Shown here in pieces: positions 23,501-41,000 of a stretch of 64,000 nucleotides of DNA (the first letter of the stretch is position 1; each line of letters opens with the position of its first letter). The stretch is from assembly GCA_018398585.1 (NCBI GenBank), contig JAGTTD010000003.1:11602637-11666636 (forward strand). Reading direction: 5' to 3'. The notes under the pieces are model-generated. The model made no database searches. It was given only the letters and a program-made list of their open reading frames with translations, and was not told the DNA's origin. The position numbers were made by a program, and so were the translations under genes. Source of the DNA: Simmondsia chinensis (taxonomy: Eukaryota > Streptophyta > Magnoliopsida > Caryophyllales > Simmondsiaceae).

Positions 23501-26500
23501 ACGGTATATGAATGATCATACAACACTTATTACTTATAACGCACTAGCACAAGTTGATTTCCCGCCATTCAAACCAACCACACACGGTGTACGATTTATC
23601 ATACACTATTAATGACTTGAAAAACACTTAAACATGTTGATTTCACACCATTAAAACCTATCACATACGGTGTATGATTGATCATACACCATTAGTGACT
23701 TGAAACACACCTAAACAAGTTGATTTCACACCATTTAAACGTATCACACACGGTGTATGATTGATTATACACCACTAATTACTTCAAACACACTGACACA
23801 AGTTGATTGCACACCATTTAAGCCTACCGTACACGGTATATGATTAATCATACACCATTAATGACTTGAAACACACCTAAACAAGTTGAATTTCACACCA
23901 TTAAAACCTATCATACACGGAGTATGATTGATTATACACTAATAATTACTTTAAACTCACTAACACAAGTTGATTTTACACCGTTAAAACCAATCATACA
24001 CGGTGTATGGTTAATCATACAACACTAATTGCTTAAAACGCACTAACACAAGTTGATTTCACACTATTTGAACCAATCATATACGGTTTATGATTAATCA
24101 TACACCATTAGTGACTTGAAAAACACATAAACAAGTTGATTTCATTCCATTAAAACCTATCATACACGGTGTATGATTGATTATACACCACTACTTACTG
24201 CAAACACACCGACACAAGTTGATTTCACACTATTTAAACCAATCATACACGATTTATGATTAATCATACACCATTAATGACTTGAAACACACCTAAACAA
24301 GTTGATTTCACACCATCAAAACATATCATACACAGTATATGATTGATCATACACCATTAATTATATGAAACACACCTAGACAAATTTATTTCACACTATT
24401 AAAACCAATCATACATGGTGTATGGTTAATTATACACTACTATTTACTTAAAACACACTAACACAGGTTGATTTCACACAATTTTAACAAATTGTACACA
24501 GTTTAAGATTAATCATACGCAATTAGCGACTTGAAACACACCTAAACAAGTTGATTTCACACCATTAAAACCTATCATATACGGTTTATGATTGATTATA
24601 CCCCACTAATTACTTTAAACACACTAACACAATTTGATTTCATACCTTTTAAACCAATCATACACGGTATACGATAAATCATAAACCATTAATGACAAGA
24701 AACACATCTAAACAAGTTAATTTCAAAACATTAAAACCTATCATACAGTGTGTATGATCAAGTATACACCATTAATGACTTAAAACACACCTAAACAAGT
24801 TGATTATACTCCATTAAAACCTATCATACACGGTGTATGATTGATTATACAATACTAATTACTTAAAACACACAAACAAAAGTTGATTTCACACCAATAA
24901 AACCAATCATACACGGTGTATGGTTAATCATACACCACTAATTACTTAAAACACACTAACACAAGTTGATTTCACACTATTTGAACCAATCATACACAGT
25001 TTGTGATTAATCATACATCATTAGGGACTTGAAAAATACCTAAACAAGTTGATTTCACACCATTAAAACCTATCATAAACGATGTAAGATTGATTATGCA
25101 CCACTAATTACTTTAAACACACAGGCACAAGTTTATTTTACACCATTTAAACCAATCATATACGGTGTACGATTAATCATACACCATTAATTACTTGAAA
25201 TACATCCAAACAAGTTGATTTCACAACGTTAAAACCTTTCATACACGTTATATGATCAAGTATACACCATTAATGACTTGAAACTCCCCTAAATAAGTTG
25301 ATTTTACACCATTAAAACCAATCATACATGGTGTATGATTGATCATACACCACTAATTACTTGAAATACACATAAACCAGTTGATTTCACACCATTAGAG
25401 CCTATCATACAAGGTGTATGATTGATCATGCACCACTAATTACTTAAAATACAATAACACAAGTTGATTTCACGCCATTTAAACCAATCATACAGAGTTT
25501 ACGATTAATCATGCACCATTATTGACTTGAAACACACCTAAACAAGTTGTTTTCACACCATTAAAACCTATCATACATGGTGTATGATTGATTCTACACC
25601 ACTAATTACTTAAAACACCCTAACACAGGTTGATTTTCACACCATTACAACCAATAATGCACGGTATAAGTTTAATCACACACTACTAATTACTTAAAAC
25701 ACACTTACACAAGTAGATTTCACACTATTTGATCCAATCATACACGGCTTATGATTAATCATACCCCATTACTGACTTGAAAGACTCCTAAACAAGTTGA
25801 TTTCACACCATTAAAACCTATCATACAAGGTGTATCACTGATTATACACCGCTAATTAATTTAACCACACTGACACAAGTTGATTTCACACCATTTAAAC
25901 CAATCATACACGGTGTATGATTAATCATATGCCATTAATGACTCAAAACACACCCAAACAAGTTGATTTCACAACATTAAAACCTATCGTACGCGGTATA
26001 TGATTGATCATACACCAATATTTACTTATAACGCACTGCGACAAGTTGATTTCACACCATTTAAACCACTCGTGCACGGTGTACGATTTATCAAACACTA
26101 TTAATGACTTGAAAAACACTTAAACAAGTTGATTTCATACCATTAAAACATATCATACACGGAGTATGATTGATCATACACCATTGGTGTCTTGAAACAC
26201 ACCTAAACAAGTTGATTTCACACCATTAATACCCATCACACATGGTGTATGATTGATTATACACCACTAATTACTACAAACACACTGACACAAGTTGATT
26301 TCACACCATTTGAACCAATGATACCCGGTTTATGATTAATCATACACCATATACCCGGTTTATGATTAATCATACACCATTAGTGACTTGAAACACACCA
26401 AAACAAGTTAATTTCACACCATCAAAACCTATCATACACAGTATATGATTGATCATACACTATTAATTACTAGAAACACACCTAGACAAGTTGATTTCAC

Positions 26501-28970
26501 ACCATTAAAACCAATCATACGTGGTGTATGGTTAATCATACACCACTAATTACTTAAAACACACTAACACAAGTTGATTTCCCACAATTTGAACAAATCA
26601 TACACGGTTTATGATTAATCATGCGCCATTAGTGACTTGAAAAAAACCTTAACATATCGATTTCACACCATTAAAAACTATCACACACGGTGTATGATTG
26701 ATTATACAGCACTTATTACTTAAACACACTGACACAAGTTGATTTCACACCATTAAAACCTATCATACATGGTGTATGATTGATTACACCCCACTAATTG
26801 CTTTAAACACACTGACACAAGTTGATTTCATACCATTTAAACCAATCATACACGGTGTACGATTAATCATATGCCATTAATGACTTGAAACACATCTAAA
26901 CAAGTTGATTTTACAACATTAAAACCTATCATATATTGTGTATGATCAAGTATACACCATTAATGACTTGAAACATACCTAAACAAGTTGATTTTACTCC
27001 ATTAAAACCTATCATACACGGTGTATGATTGATTATACAATACTAATTACTTAAAACACACTAACACAAGCTGATTTCACACCATTAAAACCAATCATAC
27101 ACGGTTTATGATTAATCATGCACAATTAGTGACTCAAAACACACCTAAACAAGTTGATTTCACACAATTAAAACCTATCACACATTGTGTATGATTACTT
27201 ATACACCACTAATTACTTTAGACTCCCAGACACAAGTTGATTTCGCACCATTAAAACCAATCGTACAAGGTGTATGATTACTCGGACGCCATAAATGACT
27301 ATACACACTCCTAAACAAGTTGATTTTGTACCATTAAAACCAATCATACACCACTAATTACTTAAAACTCACTAACACAAGTTGATTTTACACCATTTAA
27401 ACAAATTATACACGGTGCATGATCAATCATACACCATTAATGAGTTGAAACACGCCTAAACAAGTTGATTTCATACCATTAAAATTGATCATACACGGTG
27501 TCTGGTTGACCATACACCACTAGTTACTTGAAACACACCTAATCAAGTTGTTTTCACACCATTAAAACCTATCATACACGGTATATGATTGATATTACAC
27601 GTCTAATTACTTAAAATACACTAACACAAGTTTATTTCACACTATATGAACAAATCATACACCGTCGATGATTAATCATACACCATTGGTGACTTGAAAC
27701 ACACCTAAACAAGTTGATTTCACACCATTAAAACCTATCACGCACTGTGTACGATTGATTATACACTACTAATTCCTTTAAACACACTGACACAAGTTGA
27801 TTTCACACCATTTAAACCAATCATACACGGTGTTTGATTAATCATACACCATTAATGATTTGAAACACACCTAAACAAGTTGATTTCACACCATTAAAAC
27901 CAAAATACACGGTGTATGACTGATTATACACCACTAATTACTTAAAACACATAGACACAAGTTCCTTTCACTCCGTTAAAACCAATCATACACGGTGTAT
28001 GGTTAATCATACACCACTAATTACTGAAAACACACTAACACAAGTTGATTTCACACTATTTGAACCAATCATGCACGGTTTATGATTAATCACACCCCAT
28101 TTGTGTCTTGAAAGACACCTAAACAATTTGATTTCACACCATTAAAACCTATCATACACGATGTATGATTGATTATACACCTCTAATTAGTTTAAACACA
28201 CTGAAACAAGTTGATTTCTATGCATTTAAACCAATCATACAAGGTGTACGATTAATCATATACCATTAATGACTCGAAACACACCTAAATAAGTTGATTT
28301 CACACCATTAAAACCTATCGTACAGGGTATATGATTGATCATACACGTCTAATTACTTAAAATACACTAACACAAGTTGATGTCACACCATTTTAACCAA
28401 TTATACACGGTGTTTGATTAATCATACACCATTAATTATTTGAAAGACACCTAAACAAGTTGATTTCACACCATTAAAACAAATCATACATGGTGTGTGA
28501 CTGATTGTACACCACAAATTACTTAAAACACACAGACACAAGTTGATTTCACTCCGTTAAAACCAATCATACACGGTGTATGGTTAATCATATACCACTA
28601 ATTACTTAAAACACACTAACACAAGTTGATTTCACACTATTTGAACCATTCATACACGGTTTATGATTAATCACACCCCATTTGTGTCTTGAAAGACACC
28701 TAAACAAGTTGATTTCACACGATTAAAACCTATCACACACGGTGTATGATTGATTATACACCACTAATTACTTTAAAAATACTGACACAAGTTGATTTCA
28801 CACCATTTAAACCAATCATACACGGTGTTTGATTAATCACACACCATTAAAGAATTGAAACACACCTAAACAAGTTGATTTCACACCATTAAAACCGATC
28901 ATACACGATGTATGATTAATTATTCGCCACAAATTACTTAATGCACCCTAACACAAGTTGATTTCACACC

Positions 28971-29136
28971 ATTAATGCCAATCATACTCGCTGTATGGTT
29001 AACCATACACCACTAATTACTTAAAACACACTAACACAAGTTGATTTCACACCATTAATGCCAATCATACTCGCTGTATGGTTAACCATACACCACTAAT
29101 TACTTAAAACACACTAACACAAGTTGATTTCACACT
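28971..29136 (-). repeat. Identical adjacent monomers (83 bp)
   Basis: The monomer starting ATTAATGCCAATCATACTCG at 28971 is repeated exactly at 29054, including the rare CGCTGTATGGTTAACC core. A relative of this variant with its flanking monomer lies near 55.99-56.09 kb. Confidence 0.9.
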
Positions 29137-32100
29137 ATTTCAACCAATGATACATGGTTTATGATAAATTATGCGCCATTAGTGACTTAAAACACACCTT
29201 AACAAGTCGATTTCACACAATTAAAACCTATAACACACGGTGTATGATTGATTATACTGCAATAATTTCTAAAAACACACTGACACAAGTTGATTTCACG
29301 CCATTAAAACCAATCATACACGGTGTATGATTGATTATACACCAATAATTAATTTAAACACACTAACATAAGTTGATTTCACACCATTAAAAACAATCAT
29401 ACATGGTGTATGTTTAATCATACACCACTAATATCTTAAAACACACTAACACAGGTTGATTTCACTCCATTAAAACCAACAATACACGGTATGTGGTTAA
29501 TCATACACCACTAATTACATAAAACACACCAACACAAGTTGATTTCACACTATTTGAATCAATTATACACGGTTTATGATTAATTATACACCATTAGTGA
29601 CTTGAAAAACACCTCAAGAAGTTGATTTCACAAAATTAAAACCTATCGTACACAGTATATGATTAATTATACACCACTACTTACTTTAAACACACTGACA
29701 CAAGTTGATTTCACACCATTTAAACAAGTATATCACAAGTTGATTTCACAAGTTGATTAATCATATACTGTGTATGATCAAGTATACACCATTAATGACT
29801 TGAAACACACATAAACAAGTTTATTTTATACCATTAAAACCCATCACACACAGAGTATGATTGATTATACACCACTGATTACTTAAAAGACACTAACACA
29901 AGTTTATTTCACACCATTAAAACCAATCATTCACGGTATATGGTTAATCATACACCACTAATTGCTTAAAACACAATAACGCAAGTTGATTTCACACTAT
30001 TTGATCCAATCATACACGGTATGTGATTAATCATACACCATTAGTGACTTGAAAAATTCCTAAACAAGTTGATTTCACACCATTAAAACGTATCATAAAC
30101 GGTGTATGATTGATTATACACCACTAATTACTTTAAACACACTGACGAAAGTTTATTTCACACCGTTTAAACCAATCATATATAGTGTACGATTAATCAT
30201 GCAGCATTAATGACTTGAAACACATCTAAACATGTTTAATTCACAACATTAGAACCTATCATACACGTTTTATTATCAAGTATACACCATTAATGACTTG
30301 AAACACCCCTAAACAAGTTGATCTTGCGCCATTGAAACACACCCCTAAACAAGTTGATTTTTCACTATTAAAACCTATCATAAACGGTGTATGATTAATC
30401 ATACACCACTAATTACTTGAAACACACCTAAACCAGTTGATTTCACACCATTAAAACCTATCATATAAGGTGTATGATAATCATGCACAACTCATTACTT
30501 AAAACACACTGACACAAGTTGATTTCTCGCCATTTAAACAAATCATACATAGTTTATGATTAATCATACACTATTAGTGACTTAAAACGCACCTAAACAA
30601 GTTGATGTCACACCATTAAAGTATATCATACACGGTGTATGATTGATTACACACCCCTAATTACTTTAAACACACAAAAACGAGTTGATTTCACACCATT
30701 TAAACCAATCATATACAATATATGATTAATAAGACACCATTAATGACCTGAAACACTTCTAAAAAAGTTGATTTCACACCGTTAAAACCAGTCATACACG
30801 ATGTATGATTAATCATACACCACTAATTGCTTAAAACTCACTAACACAAGTCGATTTCACAGCATTTACACCAATCATACACGGTGTATGATCAATCATA
30901 CACGGTGTATGATCAATGAGTTTAAACAGGCCAAAACAAGTTGATTTCACACCATTAAAATTGATCACACACGGTGTCTGGTTGATCATACACCATTAGT
31001 AACTTGAAACACACATAAACAAAGTTGATGCCACACCACTAAAACCTATCGTACACGGTGTATGATTGATCATACACCACTAATTACTTACAACACACTA
31101 ACAGAAGTTGAGTTCAAACCATTTAAACCAATCACATACGGTGTATGATTAATCTTACACCATTAATGACTTGAAACACATGTAAACAAGTTGATTTCAC
31201 ACCCGTAAAACCTACCATACACAGTGTATGATTGATTATGCACCACTAATTACTTGAAACACACATAGACAAGTTGATTTCACATAATTAAAACCAATCA
31301 TACACGATGTATGGCTAAACATATACCACTAATTACTTAAAACACACTAACACAAGTCGATTTCACACCATTAAAACCTATAACAAATCAAACACGGTTA
31401 ATGATTAATCATGGGCCATTAGTGACTAGAAACACAACTTAACAAGTCGATTTCACACCATTAGAACCTATAACACACGGCGTAGGATTGATTATACAGC
31501 ACTAATTTCTTTAAACACATTGACACATGTTAATTTCACACCATTAAAACCTATCATACACAGTGTTCGATTAATCATTCACCATTAATGACTTGAAACA
31601 CACCTAGACAAGTTGATTTCACACCATTAAAACAAATCATACATGGTGTATGGTTAATCATACACCACTAATTAATTAAAACACACTAACACAAGTTGAT
31701 TTCACACAATTTGAACAAATTATACACAGTTTATGATTAATCATAAACTATTAGTTACTTCAAACACACCTAAACAAGCTGATTTCACACCATTAAAACC
31801 TATCATACATGGTGTATGATTGATTATACCCCACTAATTACTTTAAACACACTGACACAAGTTGATTTCATACCATTTAAACAAATCATACACGGTGTAC
31901 GATTAATCTTACACCATTAATGACTTGAAATACATCTAAAAAAGTTGATTACACAACATTAAAACCTATCATACACTGTGTATGATAGTGTATACAACCT
32001 TAATGACTTGAAACACACCTAAACAAGTTGATTTTACTCTATTAAAACCTATCATACACGGTGCATGATTGATTATACAATATTAATTACTTAAAACACA

Positions 32101-33570
32101 CTAACACAAGTTGATTTCACACCATTAAAACCAACCATACATGGTTTATGATAAATCATACACTATTAGTGACATGAAACACACCTAAACAAGTTGATTT
32201 CACACCATTAAAACCTATCACACACGGTGTATGGTTGATTATACACCACTAATTACCTTTGACACACTGACACAAGTTGATTTCACACCATTTAAACCAA
32301 TCGTACACGGTGTATGATTAATCAAACACCATAAATGACTGTACACACTCCTAAACAAGTTGATTTTGCACCATTAAATCCAATCATATACCACTAATTA
32401 CTTAAAACGCACTAACACAAGTCGATTTCACCCATTTAAACGAATCATAGATGGTGTATGATCAATCATACACCATCAATGAGTTGAAACACGCCAAAAC
32501 AAGTTGATTTTACACCATTAAAATCGATCATACATGGTGTCTGGTTGATCATACGCCACTAGTTACTTGAAACACATCAAAACAAGTTGATTTCACACCA
32601 TTAAAACCTATCATACACGGTATATGATTGATCATACACGTCTAATTACTTAAAATACACTAACACAAGTTGATTTCACACCATTTAAACCAATAATATA
32701 CAGTGTATGATTAGTCATACACAATTAATGACTTGAAACACACCTAAACTAGTTGATTTCACATCATTAAAACCTATCATACACTGTATATGATTGATTA
32801 TGCACCACCAATTACTTGAAACACGCCTGGATAAGTTGATTTTACACCATTAAAAAAAATCATACACGGTGTGTTGTTAATCATACACCTCTAATTACTT
32901 AAAACACAAGTTTATTCAACACTATATGAACAAATCATACACGGTTTATGATTAATCATACGGCATTAGTAACTTGAAACAAACCTAAACAAGATGATTT
33001 CACACCATTAAAACCTATCGCGCACGGTGTATGATTGATTATACACCACTAATTAATTTAAACACGCTGACACAAGTTGGTTTCACACCTTTTAAACCAA
33101 TCATACGTGGAGTTTGATTAATCATACACCATTAATGACTTGAAACAAACCTAAACAAGTTGATTTCACACCATTAAAACCTATCACACACGGTGTATGA
33201 TTGATTATACACCTCTAATTACTTTAAACACACTGACACAAGTTGATTTCACACTATTTAAACCGATCATACACGGTGTTTGATTAATCATATATCATTA
33301 ATGATTGAAACACACCTAAACGAGTTGATTTCACACCATTAAAACAAATCATACACAGAGTATGACTAATTATACACCACTAACTACATAAAACACACGG
33401 ACACAAGTTGATTTCACACCAGTTAAACCTATCATACACGGTGTATGATTGATTATGTACCACTAATTACTTGAAACACACCCAGACGAGTTGATCACTC
33501 AATTAAAACCAATCATACACGGTGTATGGTTAATTAAACACCTCTAATTACTTAAAACACACTAGCACAA

Positions 33571-36060
33571 GTTGATTTTACACCATTAAAACGTATTATA
33601 CATGGTGTATGATTTATCATACACCACTAATTACTTGAAATACACCTAAACCAGTCGATTTCACACAATTAAAACCTATCACACACGGTGTATGACAGAA
33701 TATACAGCACTAATTACGTTAAATACACTGACACAAGGTGATTTCACGCCCTTAAAACCTACATTACCCGGTGTTTGATTAATCATACACCATTAATTAC
33801 TTAGAACACACTAACACAAGTTGAGCTCATACCATTTGAACTAATCATACACAGTGTATGATTAATCATACACCATTAATGACTTGAAATACACCTAAAC
33901 AAGGTGATTTTACTCCATTAAAACCTATCATACACGGTGTATGATTGATTATACACCCCTAAATACTTAAAAAACACTAACACAGGTTGATTTCACACCA
34001 CTAATACCAATAATATACGGTATATGGTTAATCATACACCACTAATTACTTAAAACACACTAATACAAGTTGATTTCACACTATTTGAACCAATCATACA
34101 CGGTTTATGATTAATCATACCCCATTAGTGACTCGAAGGACACCTAAACAAGTTGATTTCACACCATTAAAACCTATCATACACGATGTATGATTCATTA
34201 TACCCAACTAATTAGTTTAAACACACTGACACGTGTTGATTTCACACCATTTAAGCCAATCATACACGGTGTATGATTAATCATATACCATTAATGACTC
34301 CAAACACACCTAAACAAGATGATTTCACACCATTAAAATCTATCATATACGGTATATGATTAATCATACACGTTTAATTGCTAAAAAACACTAACACAAG
34401 TTGATTTCACACCATTTAAACCAATTGTATACGGTGTATGATTAGTCATACATCATTAATGACGTGAAACACACCTAAACTAGTTGATTTCACATCATTA
34501 AAACATATCATACACGGTATATAATTGATTACGCACCACTAATTACTTGAAAGACACCTAGACAAGTTGATTTCACACCATTAAATCCAATCATACACGG
34601 TGTATGGTTAATCATACACCTCTAATTACAAAAAACACACCTAAACAAGTTGATTTCACACCATTTGAACCTATCATACATAGTGTCTGATTGATTATAC
34701 ACCACTAATTAGTTCAAACACACTGACACAAGTTGATTTCACACCATTTAACCCAATCATACAAGGTGTATGATTAATCATATACCGCTAATGACTCGAA
34801 ACACACCTAAACAAGTTGATTTCACACCATTGAAACCTATCATAAATGGTATATGATTGATCAAACACCACTAATTACTTAAAACTCACTAACACAAGTT
34901 GATTTCATACCATTTAAGCAAAATATATAAGGTGTATGATCAATCATACACCATTAATGACGTGAAACACGCCTAAACTAGTTGATTTCACACCATTAAA
35001 ATCGATCACACAATATGTCAGGTTAATCATACCCCACTAGATACTTGAAACACACCTAAACAAGTTGATTTCACACCATTAAAACCTAGCATACAAGGTG
35101 TACGACAGATCATGCACCCCTAATTACTTAAAACACACAAACACAGGTTGATTTCACACCATTTAAACCAATCATACACGGTTTATGATTAATCATACAC
35201 TATTAGTGACTTGAAACATACCTAAACAAGTTAAAACCTATCGTACACGGTGTATGATAGATTATACACAACTAATTACTTTAGACACACAGACACAAGT
35301 TGATTTCACACCATTTAAACCATTCGTACACGGTGTACGATTAATCAGACACCGTTAATGACTTGACACACTCCTAAACAAGTTGATTTTACACCATTAA
35401 AACCAATCATACAAGGTGTATGGTTAATCACACACAACTAATTACTTAAAACTCACTAACACAAGTTGATTTCACACCATTTAAACCAATTATACACAGT
35501 GTATGATCAATCATATATCATTAATGACTTGAAACACGCCTAGACAAGTTGATTTCACACCATTAAAATCGACCATACACGGCGTCTGGTTGATCATACA
35601 TCACTTGTTACTTGAAACACACCTAAACAAGTTGATTTCAAGCCATTAAAACCTATCACACGCGGTGTATAATTGATTACACACCACTAATTACTTTAAA
35701 CACACTGACCCAAGTTGATTTCACACCATTTAAATCAATCATGTACTGTATATGATTAATCATACATCATTAATGACATGAGCCACACCTAAATAAGTTG
35801 ATTTCAGACCATTAAAGCCTATCATACATGGCGTATGATTGATTATACACCACTAATTACCTTGAACACACTAACACAAGTTGATTTCAGAGCATTAAAA
35901 CCAATCATACGCGGTTTATGGTTAATCATGCACCACTAATCGCTTAAAACACACAAACACAAGTTCATTTCACACTATTTAAACCAATCATAAACGATTT
36001 GTGATTAATCATACACCATTAGTGACTTGAAAAATACCTAAACAAGTTGATTTCACACCA
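33571..36060 (-). repeat. Higher-order block, first copy (partner 38511-41000)
   Basis: Shares a long series of rare variants with the block about 4.94 kb downstream, for example ATGACAGAATATACAGCAC at 33691 and 38632, and AACGATTTGTGATTAATC at the far end. Only scattered single-base changes and a one-base length difference separate the copies. Confidence 0.92.
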
Positions 36061-38510
36061 TTAAAACCTACCATAAACGGTGTATGATTGATTATACACC
36101 ACTAATTACTTTAAACACACTGACACAAGTTTATTTCACCCCATTTAAACCAATAATACATGGTGTACAATTAATCATTCACCATTAACTACTTGAAACA
36201 CATCTAAACAAGTTGATTTCATAACATTAAAACCTATCATACACGTTGTATGATCGAGTATACACCATTAATTACTTGAAACACACCTAAACAAGTTGAT
36301 TTTACACAATTAAAACCTATCATAGACGGTGTATGATTTATTATACACCACTAATTACTTGAAATACACCTAAACCAGAGGATTTTAAACCAATAAAACC
36401 TATCATACTAGGTGTATGGTTGATCATGCACCACTATTTACTTAAAACACACTAACACAAGTTGATTCACACCATTAAAACTAATAATACACAGTTCATG
36501 ATTAATCACACACTTTCTGTGAGTTGAAACACACCTAAACAAGTTGATTTCAAACCATTAAACCTATCATACACACTGTATGATTGATTACACACCACTA
36601 ATTACTTTAAACACACTGACACAAGTTGATTTCACACCATTTAAACCAATCATATACAGTGTATGATTAATCAGACACCATTAATAACTTGAAACAATCC
36701 TAAACAAGTTGATTTAACGCTATTAAAACCAATCATACACGGTGTATGATTAATCATACACCACTAATTACTTAAAACCACTAACACAAGTCGATTTCGC
36801 ACCATTTAAACCAATCATACACAGTGTATGACAAATCATACACCATTAATGACGTTAAACACGCCTAAGCAAGTGGATTTCACAGCATTAAAATCGATCA
36901 TACACGGTGTCTGGTTGATCATACACCACTGGTTACTTGAAACACACCTAAACAAGTTGATTTCACACCATTAAAACCTATCATACATGGTGTATGACTG
37001 ATCATGCACCACTAATTACTTAGAGCACACTAACACAAGTTGAGTTCATACAATTTAAACCAATCATATACGTTGTATGATTAATCATACACCATTAATG
37101 ACTTGAAACACACATAAACAAGTTGATTTCACACCAGTAAAACCTATCATACCCGGTGTATGATTGATTATGCTCCACTGATTACTTGAAACACACCTAG
37201 ACAAGTTGATTTCACACAATTAAAACCAATCGTACACGGTTTATGGTTAATCATACACCTCTAATTGCTTAAAACACACTAACACAAGCTGATTTCACAC
37301 TATTTGACCAAATCATACACAGTTTATGATTAATCATGCGCCACTAGTGACTTCAAACTCACCTTAACAGGTCGATTTCACACCATTAAAACCTATCGTA
37401 CACGGTGTATGATTGATTATACAGCACTAATTACTTTAAACACACTGACACAAGTTAATTTCACACCATTTAATTCAATCATACATGGTTTATGATTAAT
37501 CATACACCATTAATGACATGAAAAACACCTAACCAAGTTGATTTCACACCATCAAAACCTATCATACACAATATATGATTGATCATACGCCATTAATTAC
37601 TTGAAACACACCTAGACAAGTGGATTTCACACCATTAAAACCAATTGTACATGGTGTATGGTTAATCATACCCCACTAATTACTTAAGACACACTAACAC
37701 AAGTTGATTTCACATAATTTGAATAAATTATACACAGTTTGTGATCAATCACACACCATTAGGGACTTGAAACACACGCAAACAAGTTGATTTTGCACCA
37801 TTAAAACCTATCATAAACGGTGTATGATTGATTATACCCCACTAATTACTTTAAACACACTGAAACAAGTTGATTTCATACCATTTTAACCAATCATACA
37901 CCATTAATGACATGAAACACATCCAAACAAGTTCATTACACAATATTAAAAACTATCATGCATTGTGTATGATCAAGTATACACCATTAATGACTTGAAA
38001 CACACCTAAACAAGTTGATTTTACTCCATTAAAACCTATCATACATGGTGTATGATTGATTATACACCACTAATTACTTAAAACACACTAACACAAGTTG
38101 ATTTCGCACCTTTAAAACCAATAATACGTGGTGTATGGTTAATCATACACCACTAATTGCTTAAAACACACTAACACAAGTTGATTTCACACTATTTGAA
38201 CCTATCATACACAGTTTGTGATTAATTATACACCATTAGTGACTTGAAAAGTACATGAACAAGTGCATTTCACACCACTAAAACCTATCATAAACGGTGT
38301 ATGATTGATTATACGCAACTAATTACTTTAAACACACTAACACAAGTTTATTTCACACCATTTAAACCGATCATACACGGTGTACGATTAATCATACACC
38401 ATTAATGAATTGAAACACATCTAAACAAGTTGATTTCACAACATTAAAACTTATCATAAACGTTTTATGAGCAAGTATACACTGTTAATGACTTGAAACA
38501 CACCTAAACA

Positions 38511-41000
38511 AGTTGATTTTACACCATTAAAACGTATCATACATGGTGTATGATTTATCATACACCACTAATTACTTGAAATACATCTAAACCAGTCGAT
38601 TTCACACAATTAAAACCTATCACACACGGTGTATGACAGAATATACAGCACTAATTACTTTAAATACACTGACACAAGGTGATTTCACGCCCTTAAAACC
38701 TACATTACCCGGTGTTTGATTAATCATACACCATTAATTACTTAGAACACACTAACACAAGTTGAGCTCATACCATTTGAACTAATCATACACAGTGTAT
38801 GATTAATCATATACCATCAATGACTTGAAATACACCTAAACAAGGTGATTTTACTCCATTAAAACCTATCATACATGGTGTATGATTGATTATACACCCC
38901 TAAATACTTAAAAAACACTAACACAGGTTGATTTCACACCATTAATACCTATAATATACGGTATATGGTTAATCATACACCATTAATTACTTAAAACACA
39001 CTAATACAAGTTGATTTCACACTATTTGAACCAATCATACACGGTTTATGATTAATCATACCCCATTAGTGACTCGAAGGACACCTAAACAAGTTGATTT
39101 CACACCATTAAAACCTATCATACACGATGTATGATTCATTATACCCAACTAATTAGTTTAAACACACTGACACGTTTTGATTTCACACCATTTAAGCCAA
39201 TCATACACGGTGTATGATTAATCATATACCATTAATGACTCCAAACACACCTAAACAAGATGATTTCACACCATTAAACCTATCATATACGGTATATGAT
39301 AGATCATACACGTTTAATTGCTAAAAAATACTAACACAAGTTGATTTCACACCATTTAAACCAATTGTATACGGTGTATGATTAGTCATACATCATTAAT
39401 GACTTGAAACACACCTAAACTAGTTGATTTCACATTATTAAAACCTATCATGCACGGTATATAATTGATTACGCACCACTAATTACTTGAAAGACACCTA
39501 GACAAGTTGATTTCATACCATTAAATCCAATCATACACGGTGTATGGTTAATCATACACCTCTAATTACAAAAAACACACCTAAATAAGTTGATTTCACA
39601 CCATTTGAACCTATCATACATAGTGTCTGATTGATTATACACCACTAATTAGTTCAAACACACTGACACAAGTTGATTTCACACCATTTAACCCAATCAT
39701 ACAAGGTGTATGATTAATCATATACCGCTAATGACTCGAAACACACCTAAACAAGTTGATTTCACACCATTGAAACCTATCATAAACGGTATATGATTGA
39801 TCAAACACCACTAATTACTTAAAACTCACTAACACAAGTTGATTTCATACCATTTAAGCAAAATATATAAGGTGTATGATCAGTCATACACCATTAATGA
39901 CTTGAAACACGCCTAAACAAGTTGATTTCACACCATTAAAATCGATCACACAATATGTCTGGTTAATCATACCCCACTAGATACTTGAAACACACCTAAA
40001 CAAGTTGATTTCACACCATTAAAACCTAGCATACAAGCTGTACGACAGATCATGCACCCCTAATTACTTAAAACACACAAACACAGGTTGATTTCACACC
40101 ATTTAAACCAATCATACACGGTTTATGATTAATCATACACTATTAGTGACTTGAAACATACCTAAACAAGTTAAAACCTATCGTACACGGTGTATAATAG
40201 ATTATACACAACTAATTACTTTAGACACACAGACACAAGTTGATTTCACACCATTTAACCCATTCGTACATGGTGTATGATTAATCAGACACCGTTAATG
40301 ACTTGACACACTCCTAAACAAGTTGATTTTACACCATTAAAACCAATCATACAAGGTGTATGGTTAATCATACACAACTAATTACTTAAAACTCACTAAC
40401 ACAAGTTGATTTCACACCATTTAAACCAATTATACACAGTGTATGATCAATCATATATCATTAATGACTTGAAACATGCCTAGACAAGTTGATTTCACAC
40501 CATTAAAATCGACCATACACGGCGTCTGGTTGATCATACATCACTTGTTACTTGAAACACACCTAAACAAGTTGATTTCATGCCATTAAAACCTATCACA
40601 CGCGGTGTATGATTGATTACACACCACTAATTACTTTAAACACACTGACCCAAGTTGATTTCACACCATTTAAATCAATCATACACGGTATATGATTAAT
40701 CATACATCATTAATGACATGAGCCACACTTAAACAAGTTGATTTCAGACCATTAAAGCCTATCATACATGGCGTATGATTGATTATACACCACTAATTAC
40801 CTTAAACACACTAACACAAGCTGATTTCACACCATTAAAACCAATCATACGCGGTTTATGGTTAATCATGCACCACTAATCGTTTAAAACACACAAACAC
40901 AAGTTGATTTCACACTATTTAAACCAATCATAAACGATTTGTGATTAATCATACACCATTAATGACTTGAAAAATACCTCAATAAGTTGATTTCACACCA
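38511..41000 (-). repeat. Higher-order block, second copy (partner 33571-36060)
   Basis: Second copy of the 2.49-kb block. It ends abruptly where CACACCATT passes into TTAACCCAATC, the start of the next block type. Confidence 0.92.
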
